NCBI GenBank assembly: GCA_963755085.1
Contig: CAVWIN010000007.1
Location: 1 to 64,000, forward strand
Source of the DNA: JACVRM01 sp963755085
GTDB taxonomy: Bacteria; Actinomycetota; Thermoleophilia; Gaiellales; Gaiellaceae
Direction: 5' to 3'
DNA length: 64,000 bases
Position numbers and translations under genes: made by a program. Below, piece by piece: positions 1 to 8,782 of the stretch; position 1 is the stretch's first letter; every line of letters starts with the position of its first letter. The notes beneath the pieces were generated by a model. That model saw nothing but the letters and a program-made list of their open reading frames with translations. It made no database searches and was not told where the DNA came from.

Positions 1-3
1 ACC

Positions 4-38
4 GGCACCGGGCCTGCTGCGAGAGCAGGCCCGGTGCC
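4..38. terminator. Strong hairpin, probable terminator
   Basis: A perfect 15-bp inverted repeat (4-18 with 24-38) encloses a 5-nt loop. It is GC-rich and sits beyond the 3' end of the minus-strand collagen-like gene, or after a gene lying left of the window. No T-tract is seen, as is usual for high-GC actinobacterial terminators. Confidence 0.6.
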
Positions 39-145
39 ACACCTCGTCAAGCGCGCAGCGCCTGAACGCCGAGACTCGTGTCGCCCCGAGTCATGGCAGG
101 TTCTGGAATCCCGCAGTCACACAACCTCGCGAGCGCCGCCCCGTG

Positions 146-178
146 TTCGAACGGCCCGCTCTGAGCGGGCCGTTCGAA
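146..178. terminator. Terminator of the collagen-like gene
   Basis: A perfect 15-bp inverted repeat (146-160 with 164-178) has a 3-nt loop. It begins 16 nt past the stop codon of the minus-strand gene at 194-862, where a terminator for that gene would be expected. Confidence 0.7.
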
Positions 179-193
179 TGGGTGCTCGGCTAC

Positions 194-862
194 CTAGTTG
201 AACCAGATGAAGAACGGCACGCGGGCGTAGTTCCCGCCGCTATATCCGGCAACCTCGACCGTCGTGCCCGCGACACCGCCACAATCAGTGACGAAGCCCG
301 CGCCGGCGATCGCTAGCTGAACCATCTCGTCGTTCGTGCCCACGCCGCCGTCGTACTGGGCTGTCGCGACGGCGTTGTGCACCGTGAACGGAAGCCCGTG
401 GAAGCACGAGGCCGACGTCGATGCATTCGTCACCATCGCCGTCGTGATGTTCGCGCTCGAGTGAGCGGCGTCGAGTGAGCCAGTCGCCGTAATCGCCGCA
501 TACCCGACCGCACTACCTGCCGGGCCTGCAGGCCCAGCGGCGCCTGCGGGGCCTGCGGGGCCTGCGGGGCCTGCCGGCCCTGCCGCCCCGGTAGCTCCCG
601 CGGCCCCCTGCGGGCCTGCCGCGCCGCGGAGCCCACGCAATCCGCGGAGCCCGCGCAATCCGCGGAAGCCGCGCGGACCGCGCGGTCCGCGCAGGACAGT
701 AGGAGCTGCCGCCTGCGCGCGGGCGGCCTCGCCATTGGTGACCTGCTTGGCGTTCGGTGTCGCCGCGAAGGCCGTACCCGCGAGCGCGGCGACAAGCGCC
801 AACACTCCGAGCACCAGGCCCGGCGACAACCGGCGACCGACGCGCGGTCCTGCTCCGTTCAT
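194..862 (-). CDS. Secreted collagen-like Gly-X-Y repeat protein
   Basis: 222 residues. An N-terminal hydrophobic segment (about residues 14-34, ending near AFAATP) looks like a signal peptide. Residues about 58-116 are an unbroken Gly-X-Y run, first Arg-rich (GLRGLRGLRGLRG) and then Ala/Pro-rich (GPAGPAGPAGPAG). The C-terminal 100 residues are non-repetitive, with two Cys (CFHG and DCGG) and an aromatic tail (FFIWFN), and resemble a small globular trimerisation head. The start follows a GGAGG-type ribosome site. Collagen-like proteins of this layout occur on bacterial surfaces and usually trimerise; a surface or matrix role is inferred. The gene is transcribed away from its neighbour and ends at a strong hairpin. 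Confidence 0.8.
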   Translation of the reverse strand: MNGAGPRVGRRLSPGLVLGVLALVAALAGTAFAATPNAKQVTNGEAARAQAAAPTVLRGPRGPRGFRGLRGLRGLRGLRGAAGPQGAAGATGAAGPAGPAGPAGPAGAAGPAGPAGSAVGYAAITATGSLDAAHSSANITTAMVTNASTSASCFHGLPFTVHNAVATAQYDGGVGTNDEMVQLAIAGAGFVTDCGGVAGTTVEVAGYSGGNYARVPFFIWFN

Positions 863-979
863 CTGTTCCTCCCTCGTTTGAGATCGACGCGAACCCTAGA
901 AGGGACGTCGGTCAGCGCTTGGCGCCGCTGCCCCCTCGACCGGGGACGGCGGGCGGCCGCGCCGGTACGGTTCGGCGCC

Positions 980-1948
980 GTGAAGCCCGCCGTCGAGCGC
1001 ATGGGGCACCCCGGCTGGTGCGTGAACCTCGTCACCGCGGCCGCGCTGCAGCCCGGCGAGGGCGTGCTCGTCGTCGTCGACGAGCCACTGCTCGAGCAGG
1101 GCTCGCAGCTGGTAGCCACAGTCGCCGACGCCGGCGGGCGACCGCGGCTCGAGGTGTGGAGCGGCGACCGGCCGATGGAGCACGCACCGCCGGCCGTCCT
1201 CGACGCAGCCGACCACGCGTCACTCTGCTACTTCGTCCACCAGACCGCGCTGGCCGCTGAGGCGGGCGCCCGCTTCGAGCTGATGCAGCGCATGACGGCC
1301 CACGGCGGACGCGAGATCTTCATGGGCTTCGTCGACGCCGAGCTGCTCGCCGGCGAGCTGTCCGAGCCTGCCCCCGACCTGGTCGAGGCGGCCGAGCGGC
1401 TCCTCGCCGAGGTCTCGGGCGCCGACCGCATCCACCTGACCTCGCCCGCCGGCACCGACCTCACGCTGCGCGTGGGCGGCCGCCCGTGGCGCGACGACGT
1501 CCACCCGCTGCAGCCGGGGACGATGGCCAACTTCCCGGGCGGCGAGATCTATGTCGCGCCGCACCGCGACGGCGCCGACGGCGTCCTCGTCGCCGACCTG
1601 ACGGTGCCGTACACGGTCGACGGCCTCGTCGACGCGCCGGTCGTGATCCGCTTCGAGCGCGGCCGCATCACCTCGATCGAGGGCGGCAGAGCGGCGGACA
1701 TGCTGCGCACGATCGTCGAGGAGGCCGGCACCGGCGCCGACGTCGTCGCCGAGCTTGGCATCGGCCTCAATCACACCCTCACTCCACGCGGCCACGTGCT
1801 CCTGGACGAGAAGGCCGGCGGGACCGCGCACGTCGCGATGGGCCGCAACACGGGCCATTACGGCGGCGACAACGAGGCCTCGATCCACATCGACTGCATC
1901 TTCTCCCAGCCGCGGATCACCGCCGACGGGCGCCCCGTGACCCCCTGA
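980..1948 (+). CDS. M29-type (thermophilic) aminopeptidase
   Basis: About 322 residues from a GTG start at 980; the frame stays open further upstream, but family similarity begins here. The M29 metal-site motifs are visible in order: GGEIYVAPHRDG, ELGIGLNHT, LLDEKAGGTAHVAMG and NEASIHIDC, giving the Glu, His and Asp ligands of the dinuclear metal centre. M29 enzymes (AmpS, aminopeptidase T) remove N-terminal residues from peptides in the cytoplasm. This one is shorter than the usual 370-410 residues, so the N-terminal domain is reduced. It is followed by a 42-bp gap and then the M50 protease gene on the same strand. Confidence 0.75.
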   Translation: MKPAVERMGHPGWCVNLVTAAALQPGEGVLVVVDEPLLEQGSQLVATVADAGGRPRLEVWSGDRPMEHAPPAVLDAADHASLCYFVHQTALAAEAGARFELMQRMTAHGGREIFMGFVDAELLAGELSEPAPDLVEAAERLLAEVSGADRIHLTSPAGTDLTLRVGGRPWRDDVHPLQPGTMANFPGGEIYVAPHRDGADGVLVADLTVPYTVDGLVDAPVVIRFERGRITSIEGGRAADMLRTIVEEAGTGADVVAELGIGLNHTLTPRGHVLLDEKAGGTAHVAMGRNTGHYGGDNEASIHIDCIFSQPRITADGRPVTP

Positions 1949-1990
1949 CCGGGGGCGGGCGCGCCGGAGGGCGCTGGCTACCATGCGATC

Positions 1991-2719
1991 ATGAGCGGGT
2001 TCAACGACGACCCGCGCGAGCCACGCTCGCCCGTGGGCGTCGAGGAGCCTGAGCCGCTGTTCCCCGAGCGCCCGCCCGACGAGGACGCCGTTCGCGACTA
2101 CGAGCCGATCCAGCCGTCGAGCGGGCTGCGCGACCTGCTGCGCAAGATCTTCGCGCCCGTGCTCGTCGGGCTCGGGGTCCTCGCCAAGTTCGGCCTGTTC
2201 GGCCTGAAGTTCTTCGGCATCTTCCTCGCGGTCGGCGGCTACGCCCTGATCTGGGGCTGGCGCTTCGCGATCGGGTTCGTGCTCCTCATCCTCGTCCACG
2301 AGATGGGCCACTTTGTCGAGGCGCGCCTCCAGGGCCTCCGGCCCAGCCTGCCGGTCTTCATCCCGTTCATCGGCGCGTACGTGATGACGAAGGACGCGCC
2401 GCCCGACCCGTGGCTCTACGCGAAGCGCGCCATCGCCGGCCCGATCGCGGGCGGCCTGGCCGCCGCGGTCTGCTACGCGGCCGCCGTGCAGACCGGCTCG
2501 AACCTCCTCTCGGCGCTCGCCTACGTCGGCTTCCTGCTCAACCTCTTCAACCTGATCCCGATCGGCATCTTCGACGGGGGCGCCATGTGGCGCTCGTACC
2601 AGTTCATGCGTCTCAAGGGCGACCCGCGCGCGCCGCTCGTGCTCGCGCTCTACGTCGGGACGGCCGTCGTGCTCGTTCTCGGCATGTGGGTGAGCCACGT
2701 GCCGCAGCATCGGCTCTGA
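1991..2719 (+). CDS. Site-2 protease family (M50) membrane metalloprotease
   Basis: 242 residues. The acidic N-terminal 50 residues are followed by membrane segments. The zinc motif LVHEMGHFVEAR (HExxH, near residue 103) lies in one of them, and the partner motif NLIPIGIFDGG supplies the Asp ligand near residue 195. No PDZ domain is present, so it is a compact S2P. Such enzymes cut membrane-spanning substrates inside the bilayer, often anti-sigma factors; the substrate here is unknown. A purine-poor leader precedes the ATG at 1991. The next gene begins one base after this stop codon. Confidence 0.8.
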   Translation: MSGFNDDPREPRSPVGVEEPEPLFPERPPDEDAVRDYEPIQPSSGLRDLLRKIFAPVLVGLGVLAKFGLFGLKFFGIFLAVGGYALIWGWRFAIGFVLLILVHEMGHFVEARLQGLRPSLPVFIPFIGAYVMTKDAPPDPWLYAKRAIAGPIAGGLAAAVCYAAAVQTGSNLLSALAYVGFLLNLFNLIPIGIFDGGAMWRSYQFMRLKGDPRAPLVLALYVGTAVVLVLGMWVSHVPQHRL

Positions 2720-2720
2720 G

Positions 2721-3401
2721 GTGAGCGAGCAGGCTGACCGCGAGCTCCTCGAGCGCGAGGAGGGGAACGCCGAGGCGCACGCGCTCAAGATCGCCGACGA
2801 GCTGCGCGCCGGGTTCGTAGCCGTCGAGGCCATCGGCCGGCCCGGTGTGACCATCTTCGGCTCGGCCCGGATCCACGAGGAAGACCCGTCCTACGCGGCC
2901 GCCCGCACCGTGGGCCGCCTCTTCGCCGCCGAGGGCTTCGCCGTCGTGACCGGAGGCGGGCCGGGCGTGATGGAGGCCGCCAACCGCGGCGCCGACGAGG
3001 CCGGCGGCGTGTCGGTCGGGTTCAACATCCAACTGCCGCACGAGCAGGGCATGAACCCCTACGTGCACGTCGGGCAGACGTTCGACCACTTCTACACGCG
3101 GAAGGTGATGCTCGTGAAGGCATCCGAGGGCTTCGTCCTCTTTCCCGGCGGGTTCGGCACGCTCGACGAGCTCTTCGAGGCGCTCACGCTCGAGCAGACC
3201 GACAAGGTCTTCGACTTCCCCATCGTGCTCTTCGACAGCTCGTATTGGCGCGGCCTGCTGGACTTCATCGACGACACCGTCCTCTCCAGGGGGCTCATCT
3301 CGCCCGGCGACCAGGAGCTCCTCTTCGTGACGGACAACCCGCACGAGGCCGTGCGGGTCGTGCTCGACTGCTACCGGCGGCAGAAGGCCGGCGCGTCGTG
3401 A
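2721..3401 (+). CDS. LOG family protein (cytokinin-activating-type Rossmann fold)
   Basis: 226 residues from GTG at 2721, one base after the M50 stop. The diagnostic motifs are GGGPGVMEAANRGA near residue 82 and FPGGFGTLDELFE near residue 141. Family members (TIGR00730, 'lysine decarboxylase-like') hydrolyse nucleoside 5'-monophosphates to release ribose 5-phosphate; PpnN and plant LOG are examples. The cellular substrate here is not evident. The stop codon overlaps the GTG start of selA, so the two are probably translationally coupled. Confidence 0.8.
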   Translation: MSEQADRELLEREEGNAEAHALKIADELRAGFVAVEAIGRPGVTIFGSARIHEEDPSYAAARTVGRLFAAEGFAVVTGGGPGVMEAANRGADEAGGVSVGFNIQLPHEQGMNPYVHVGQTFDHFYTRKVMLVKASEGFVLFPGGFGTLDELFEALTLEQTDKVFDFPIVLFDSSYWRGLLDFIDDTVLSRGLISPGDQELLFVTDNPHEAVRVVLDCYRRQKAGAS

Positions 3402-4693
3402 GGCTGCGCGACCTGCCGTCCGTCGACGAACTGCTGCGCGAGGAGCGGCTGGCCGGGCTTCCGCGCGAGGCCGCGGTGACGGCGGCGCGGGCCGCGCTCG
3501 CGCGCGCGCGCGAAGAGATCCGCGCCGGCGCCGAGCCCGGCGACCTCGTCGAGCGCACGCTGGCCGAGCTCGCTGCCGCGACGCGCCCGCGGCTGCGGCG
3601 CGTGATCAACGCGAGCGGCGTCGTCCTGCACACGAACCTCGGGCGCGCGCCGCTCGCGGAGGCGGCACTGGCCCGCGTCCAGGAGGTTGCGCGCGGCTAC
3701 TCGAACCTCGAGTACGACCTCGCCGACGGCGCGCGCGGCTCGCGGCAGGACCACTGCGCGGCGCTCCTGCGGCGCCTGACCGGCGCCGAGGCGGCGCTCG
3801 TCGTCAACAACAACGCGGCGGCCGTGCTGCTCGCGCTCGCCGCCCTCGCCGAAGGCCGCGAGGTGCTCGTGTCGCGCGGCGAGCTGATCGAGATCGGCGA
3901 CGGCTTCCGCATCCCGGAGGTACTGGCGCGCTCGGGCGCGCGGCTCGTCGAGGTCGGCACCACCAACCGGACGCGCGTGGCCGACTACGAGCGCGCGGCC
4001 GGCGAGGCGACCGGCGCCATCCTGCGCGTCCATCAGTCGAACTTCCGCGTGATCGGGTTCACGGAGCGGCCGCGGCTGCGCGACCTGGCCCGGCTCGCCG
4101 CCCGGCTCGGGTTGCCGCTCGTCGACGACCTCGGCTCCGGCTCGCTACTGGCGGGCGACGAGCCGACGGCCGCGGCGAGCGTGGCGGACGGCGCCGACCT
4201 CGTCTGCTTCTCGGGCGACAAGCTGCTCGGCGGCCCGCAGGCCGGCATCGTCGTCGGCCGCGCGGAGCTCGTCGAGCGCCTGCGCCGCCACCCGCTCCAG
4301 CGTGCGATGCGGGCGGACAAGCTGACGCTGGCGGCGCTCGAGGCGACGCTGGCGCTGTACCTGGATCCCGACCGTGCGCGGCGCGAGGTGCCGACGCTGC
4401 GCATGCTGGAGGAGCCGGCCGACGTGGTGCGCGCACGGGCCGAGCGCCTCGCCGTGCTCGTCGGGGGCACGCTCGAGGAGACGATTGCCCGCGCCGGCGG
4501 CGGCGCGCTGCCGCTGGCCGAGCTGCCGAGCTTCGCCGTCGCCGTCGAGGAGTCGCTCGCGGCGCCGTTGCGGGCCGGCGACCCGGCGGTCGTCGCGATC
4601 GTGCGCGAGGACCGCTGCGTACTCGACTGCCGCACCGTGGCCGACGGCGAGGTCGACGAACTCGCGGCCGCGGTCATCGCCGCCCGCGGATGA
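3398..4693 (+). CDS. selA: L-seryl-tRNA(Sec) selenium transferase
   Basis: 431 residues from a GTG overlapping the LOG stop codon. SelA converts Ser-tRNA(Sec) to Sec-tRNA(Sec) using selenophosphate. Visible features are the N-terminal helical tRNA-binding region (PSVDELLREERL), the VINASGVVLHTNLGRAPL motif near residue 70, and the PLP lysine in SGDKLLGGPQAG near residue 276. The length is a little under the usual 460. The gene is coupled by a 4-bp ATGA overlap to an O-methyltransferase gene and is followed by selB, with tRNA-Sec 5.5 kb further on. selD is not in the window and must be elsewhere if the pathway works. Confidence 0.93.
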   Translation: MRLRDLPSVDELLREERLAGLPREAAVTAARAALARAREEIRAGAEPGDLVERTLAELAAATRPRLRRVINASGVVLHTNLGRAPLAEAALARVQEVARGYSNLEYDLADGARGSRQDHCAALLRRLTGAEAALVVNNNAAAVLLALAALAEGREVLVSRGELIEIGDGFRIPEVLARSGARLVEVGTTNRTRVADYERAAGEATGAILRVHQSNFRVIGFTERPRLRDLARLAARLGLPLVDDLGSGSLLAGDEPTAAASVADGADLVCFSGDKLLGGPQAGIVVGRAELVERLRRHPLQRAMRADKLTLAALEATLALYLDPDRARREVPTLRMLEEPADVVRARAERLAVLVGGTLEETIARAGGGALPLAELPSFAVAVEESLAAPLRAGDPAVVAIVREDRCVLDCRTVADGEVDELAAAVIAARG

Positions 4694-5577
4694 GCTCGCC
4701 CGAGGCGCAGCTCTGGCCTCTGCTCAACGGTGCGCTCGCCACGCGGGCGCTCGCCGTGGCCGTCGATCTCGGCGTCCCTGCGGCGCTCGCGGACGGGCCG
4801 CAGCCGGTCGCCGACCCGCTCGGCCGCGTGCTGCGGGCGCTGGCGACCGCGGGCGTCTTCGCCGAGGGACCGCCCGGAACGTTTCGCCACACCGACGCGT
4901 CGCGACTCCTGCTCGAATCCGGCTGGGCGGAACTGGCGCACTTCCACGGCGGTGCCTGGCACCTCGCGGCGGGCGAGCTGGACGCGTCAGGCGAGCCGGC
5001 GTTCCCGCGCGCGTTCGGCACCGACTTCTGGACGTGGCTTGCCGAGCGGCCGGAGGAGCGCGCCGCCTTCGACCGCGCGATGGTCGAGGGCACCGGGCGG
5101 CGGGTCGAACGGCTCGATTCATACACCTGGCGCGGCAACGAGACGGTGGTCGACGTCGGCGGCGGCAACGGCTCGCTCTTGCTCAGCCTGCTCGAGCGCC
5201 GGCCGGGCCTGCACGGCATCCTCTTCGACCTGCCCGAGACGGTCGTGGGCGACCTCGGCGAGCGGTGCACCTTCGTCGGCGGGAGCTTCTTCGAGGCGGT
5301 GCCCGCCGGTGACGTCCACGTGCTCTGCACCGTCCTGCACGACTGGGACGACGAGCGCGCGGCGGCGATCCTGCGCATCGTGCGCACCGCCGCGTCGCCG
5401 GACGGCGTCCTCCTGCTGGTGGAGCGCGTCCAGCCGGGCGGCGAGTGGCTCGACCTGCTCGTGCTCGCCCTGTATGGCGGCCGCGAGCGCGACGAGCCCG
5501 CGTGGCGTGAGCTGCTCGGCTCGACCGGCTGGGCGCCCGAGTTCACCGAGCACCTGATCGTCTGCCGGCCGTGCTGA
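4690..5577 (+). CDS. SAM-dependent O-methyltransferase lodged between selA and selB
   Basis: 295 residues. It resembles the acetylserotonin/hydroxyneurosporene O-methyltransferase group: an N-terminal winged-helix dimerisation part (residues 1-75), the SAM-binding motif VVDVGGGNGSLLLSLLE near residue 154, and the catalytic region LHDWDDERAAAILR with the usual His-Asp pair near residue 218. It is shorter than the common 330-350 residues. The ATG overlaps the selA stop and its own stop lies inside the selB start, so it is translated with the Sec machinery. Whether it methylates a selenium compound, the tRNA or an unrelated small molecule cannot be told from sequence. Confidence 0.8.
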   Translation: MSSPEAQLWPLLNGALATRALAVAVDLGVPAALADGPQPVADPLGRVLRALATAGVFAEGPPGTFRHTDASRLLLESGWAELAHFHGGAWHLAAGELDASGEPAFPRAFGTDFWTWLAERPEERAAFDRAMVEGTGRRVERLDSYTWRGNETVVDVGGGNGSLLLSLLERRPGLHGILFDLPETVVGDLGERCTFVGGSFFEAVPAGDVHVLCTVLHDWDDERAAAILRIVRTAASPDGVLLLVERVQPGGEWLDLLVLALYGGRERDEPAWRELLGSTGWAPEFTEHLIVCRPC

Positions 5578-7295
5578 CGGTCGGCACCGCCGGGCACGTC
5601 GACCACGGCAAGACCTGGCTCGTCCGCGCGCTCACGGGCAAGGACACCGACCGGCTGCCGGAGGAGCAGCGGCGCGGCATCTCGATCGAGCTCGGCTACG
5701 CGCCGCTCGAGGTGGATGGCCGGCTCGTCTCCCTCGTCGATGTCCCGGGCCACGAGCGCTTCGTGCGCACGATGGTCGCCGGCGCGACCGGCATCGACGT
5801 CTTCCTGCTCGTGATCGACGCGGGCGAGGGGCCGCGGGCGCAGACCTACGAGCACCTGGCGATCCTGCGGCTGCTCGGAGTCGACCACGGTGTCGTCGCC
5901 GTGACGAAGGCGGATGCCGTCTCGCCGGAGCGGCTCGAGCAGGCGCTCGCCGAGGCGCGCGAGCTCGTGCCCGCGGCGCCGGTCGTGGCAGTGAGCGCCC
6001 GCACCGGCGCCGGACTCGACGAGCTGCGCGCGGCGCTCGCCGGCGTGGCCGCGGAGCGCGCTGCGAGTGACGCCCCGCCGCGCCTGCCGGTCGACCGCTC
6101 GTTCTCGCTGCCCGGAATCGGAACAGTCGTGACCGGGACGCTCTGGTCGGGGACGGTCGGCGTCGGGGACGCGCTGCGTGTCGAGCCATCCGGTTTGGAC
6201 GTCCGCGTGCGCAGCGTCGAGGTTCACGACCGCGCCGTCGACCGGGCGGAGGCCGGCGGCCGCGTCGCGGTCGCCCTCCCGGGCGTCGACCGGCGCCAGG
6301 TGCGGCGCGGCGACGTTCTCGTCGCGCCAGGCGCGTACCCGGTCTCGTACCGGCTGGACGTCGAGCTCGACGAGCTGGAGCCGCTCGAGGACGGGGCGCA
6401 CGTGCAGGCGCACCACGGCACGGCCGAGGTGCCCGCTCGCGTGGTGCGGGTGGGCGACCGGTTCGCGCAGCTGCGTCTCGAACGGCCGGTGGTCGCGGCG
6501 CGCGGTGACCACGTGATCCTGCGCGCCGGCCACACGGTCGGCGGCGGGCGGGTGCTCGACCCCGCGCCGCCGCGTCGCACGGACGCGCAGCGGACGGGGC
6601 TGCTCGCCGCGGGCGACCCGGGCGCGATCGCGCGGGCGGCAGCGGCCGAGCCGCTGCGGCGAGGGGATCTGGCGGCGCGCGGGCTCCTCTTCGGCCCCGA
6701 GCTGGACGAGGGTCTGGCAGCGCTCGACCGCGCCGGCGACTGGTTCTTCACGGCCGAGTGGCTCGAGACGCGGCGTGCGGCGGTCTCGGAACGTCTTGCC
6801 GCGCGGGCCGCGTCGACGCCGCTCGATCCCGGCGTCCCGACAGGCGAGCTGTTCGCCGGAGCGCCGTGGGCCGCGGCGGTGCTGGAGCGCCTGGGGGTCG
6901 AGCAGCGCGAGGGCAAGGCGTATGCGCGGGGCGCGGCCCCGGCGCTCGGCGAGCGCGCAGGTGAGGCGGAGGCGCTGGCCGCCGAGCTGGCGGCCGCCGG
7001 CCCGGCCGGCCTGCGGGTCGAGGACCGCGAGCTGGCGGCCTTCCTCGAGCGCGAGGGCGAGCTAATCCGCCTCGGCGACGGCTCAGCGGTGTCGGCCGCT
7101 GCCTACGCCGCCGCGCGGGCGGCTGCGGTCGCGGAGTTCGAGGAGCACGGCGCGATCCGGCTCGCGTGGTTCCGGGACGCGCTCGGGATCTCGCGCCGGC
7201 CGGCCCAGCTCCTGCTCGAGCGCATGGACGCGGACGGGATCACCCGCCGCGTGGGTGACGAACGGACGCTGCGCCGTTCGGCGCGCGCCGAGTAG
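5571..7295 (+). CDS. selB: Selenocysteine-specific elongation factor
   Basis: 574 residues from GTG at 5571, overlapping the methyltransferase stop by 7 nt. SelB carries Sec-tRNA(Sec) to UGA codons that have a SECIS hairpin. GTPase motifs are clear: GHVDHGKT (G1), DVPGHERF (G3) and TKAD (G4). EF-Tu-like domains 2 and 3 follow at about residues 170-335, then the C-terminal winged-helix repeats that bind SECIS RNA. The last repeat contains the WFRDALGISRRPAQLLLERMD region typical of SelB tails. It is slightly shorter than the E. coli protein (614). It is the last gene of the run that begins at the M50 gene. Confidence 0.94.
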   Translation: MLTVGTAGHVDHGKTWLVRALTGKDTDRLPEEQRRGISIELGYAPLEVDGRLVSLVDVPGHERFVRTMVAGATGIDVFLLVIDAGEGPRAQTYEHLAILRLLGVDHGVVAVTKADAVSPERLEQALAEARELVPAAPVVAVSARTGAGLDELRAALAGVAAERAASDAPPRLPVDRSFSLPGIGTVVTGTLWSGTVGVGDALRVEPSGLDVRVRSVEVHDRAVDRAEAGGRVAVALPGVDRRQVRRGDVLVAPGAYPVSYRLDVELDELEPLEDGAHVQAHHGTAEVPARVVRVGDRFAQLRLERPVVAARGDHVILRAGHTVGGGRVLDPAPPRRTDAQRTGLLAAGDPGAIARAAAAEPLRRGDLAARGLLFGPELDEGLAALDRAGDWFFTAEWLETRRAAVSERLAARAASTPLDPGVPTGELFAGAPWAAAVLERLGVEQREGKAYARGAAPALGERAGEAEALAAELAAAGPAGLRVEDRELAAFLEREGELIRLGDGSAVSAAAYAAARAAAVAEFEEHGAIRLAWFRDALGISRRPAQLLLERMDADGITRRVGDERTLRRSARAE

Positions 7296-7379
7296 TCGCC
7301 GAGCCCGGCTCTGTCAATCGTCCGAAAAGACGATGACGCTCGAGCGCCGAACATCAACGGTGCGAAGGCTGTGCCGAAG

Positions 7380-7815
7380 CGGAACCTCAACGGCTCGTAC
7401 AGGCCGCGGCGCTCTTCGCCGCGGTCGCTGCCTCCGCGTCCGCCAGGCCTGCAAGCGCGGGACGGAGAGCACGCAGCTCACACCCGGGGAGTTCCAGGAG
7501 CTCTCCACGGGGATCGCCTACATCACGACGTACACCTGCGGGGGCCACCCGATCGCGATGTGGCACGGGGTTGCTCGTCGGGAACGGCGTCGTGATGACG
7601 GCCCGTCATGTCCTCGCAGGATCGTGTCGCACGAAGGTGCGCGTCGCCGGCACCACGTACACACGCGCGCGGTGGACGTCGTGGTGGTGGAAGACCCCCG
7701 CGACGACAGATCTCGTCGACCTCGCGACGCTGAAGCTCAACGGCGCCGCGGACGGACACCTGTTCACGTTCCGGCCGACCTCCCCGCGCGCGGGAACGAA
7801 CCTGTCCTTACGCCG
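7380..7815 (+). pseudogene. Decayed secreted trypsin-like serine protease
   Basis: Pieces of one protein occur in three reading frames. A signal-peptide-like run (ALFAAVAASASARPAS) is near 7400. ELSTGIAYITTYTCGGHPI lies in a second frame to about 7570. LLVGNGVVMTARHVLAGSC, with the catalytic-His motif TARHV, follows in a third frame, and then DLVDLATLKLNG, which fits the Asp region. At least two frameshifts are needed, and the part that would hold the Ser (GDSGG) is gone. The family assignment rests on the order of the His and Asp regions. The gene is clearly non-functional. Confidence 0.6.
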
Positions 7816-7845
7816 TGACCGTCATCAGGCTCTTCTCCTTGAACT

Positions 7846-8538
7846 TCACCCGTCAAGCCGACGTGGGGATGGGTCAGCGGCGGCCGCGATCTGTACGAGG
7901 CGCACGCCGAGCACGGCAACCCAGACCAGTGGTACCGCGACCAAGACGCGCTGGACCAGTCCATTCCAACCATCGAACGGCTCGGCAGCGAATAGGAGCA
8001 GCAGCGCGAGCGTCAGCCCGCCAGTCGCAAGCGAATAGCGCCGAAGGTTGCTCCAGCGGCTGTCCGTCCGGAAGGCACGGGCAAGTACGAGTGGTGCGAT
8101 CACCAGGAACAGGAATACCGCGACGCCAAGGACGTCGTGCACCATGTGGTGCCACGAAACATTCCCCGAGTTCACCCGGTCCTTGCACGCTCGCAGCTCC
8201 GAGCTGCAGTCGTTGCGTGCAAAACCGGCCACCGCGAAGCTAAGGCCGGCCAGGACGAGCAGAATGGGCCCGACCGTCGCGCTGCGGCCGTCGTGAATCA
8301 CCCCGAGGAGACCTAAGCCGAGCGCCAGGAGGCCGAGACCCAGTGCGACGATGCCGGCGATCATGATCCACGCGTGCTGGGCGTCGATTGCGGCGAGCGC
8401 GCTGATGTCCTCGCGCAGAGGGCTGTAGACGTCTTGGACGCTCCACGCGACTAACCACGCCCCCGTGAAAAGGACGGGTCCTGCCACTGCGCACCCACCC
8501 AGTACGCGCCGTAGACGGTCCGACGGCACGGAGTGCAT
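7846..8538 (-). CDS. DUF998-type integral membrane protein
   Basis: 230 residues with six predicted membrane helices. The pattern (GPVLFTGAWLVAW, then polar SPLREDISALAA, then a Cys-containing FARNDCSSELRACKDRV loop and HHMVHDVLGVAVF) matches the DUF998 family. No catalytic function is known for the family. It starts at an ATG at 8538. The DNA upstream holds a transposase tail and the 3' side runs into a dead protease gene, so it is an intact gene among debris. Confidence 0.7.
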   Translation of the reverse strand: MHSVPSDRLRRVLGGCAVAGPVLFTGAWLVAWSVQDVYSPLREDISALAAIDAQHAWIMIAGIVALGLGLLALGLGLLGVIHDGRSATVGPILLVLAGLSFAVAGFARNDCSSELRACKDRVNSGNVSWHHMVHDVLGVAVFLFLVIAPLVLARAFRTDSRWSNLRRYSLATGGLTLALLLLFAAEPFDGWNGLVQRVLVAVPLVWVAVLGVRLVQIAAAADPSPRRLDG

Positions 8539-8593
8539 TGTCCACGCTCTGGGTCTGCTCCGGCTGCTCGTAAGACAAACAGTCTTCGCTTGA

Positions 8594-8773
8594 GCGGGCG
8601 GTTCGGGTCACGACCGTCCTCGCGCGGTCCGCTGGGTCGTCGAGCGCACCTTCGCCTGGCTCCACAACTACAAGCGACTGCTCGTCCGCTACGACCGCCG
8701 CCCACGAGATCCACGAAGCCTCGCCCTCGCCTGTTGCCTCGTGTGCTGCAGGAGGCTGCAACCGTCATTCTGA
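8594..8773 (+). pseudogene. IS5-type transposase C-terminal fragment
   Basis: An open stretch of 59 codons ends in TGA at 8771. It reads DRPRAVRWVVERTFAWLHNY followed by KRLLVRYDRRP, the C-terminal signature of IS5-family DDE transposases (R-x-V-V-E-R-T-F-A-W-L, with the catalytic Glu). Everything upstream is missing: an in-frame stop lies at 8591. It is a relic of an insertion sequence. Terminal inverted repeats were not found. Confidence 0.75.
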
Positions 8774-8782
8774 GACGAGCCC

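Noticed and set aside
1220..2854. A 544-codon minus-strand frame
   Set aside because: It is antisense to the M29 and M50 genes, has low-complexity charged translation and no family motif; a GC-skew shadow.
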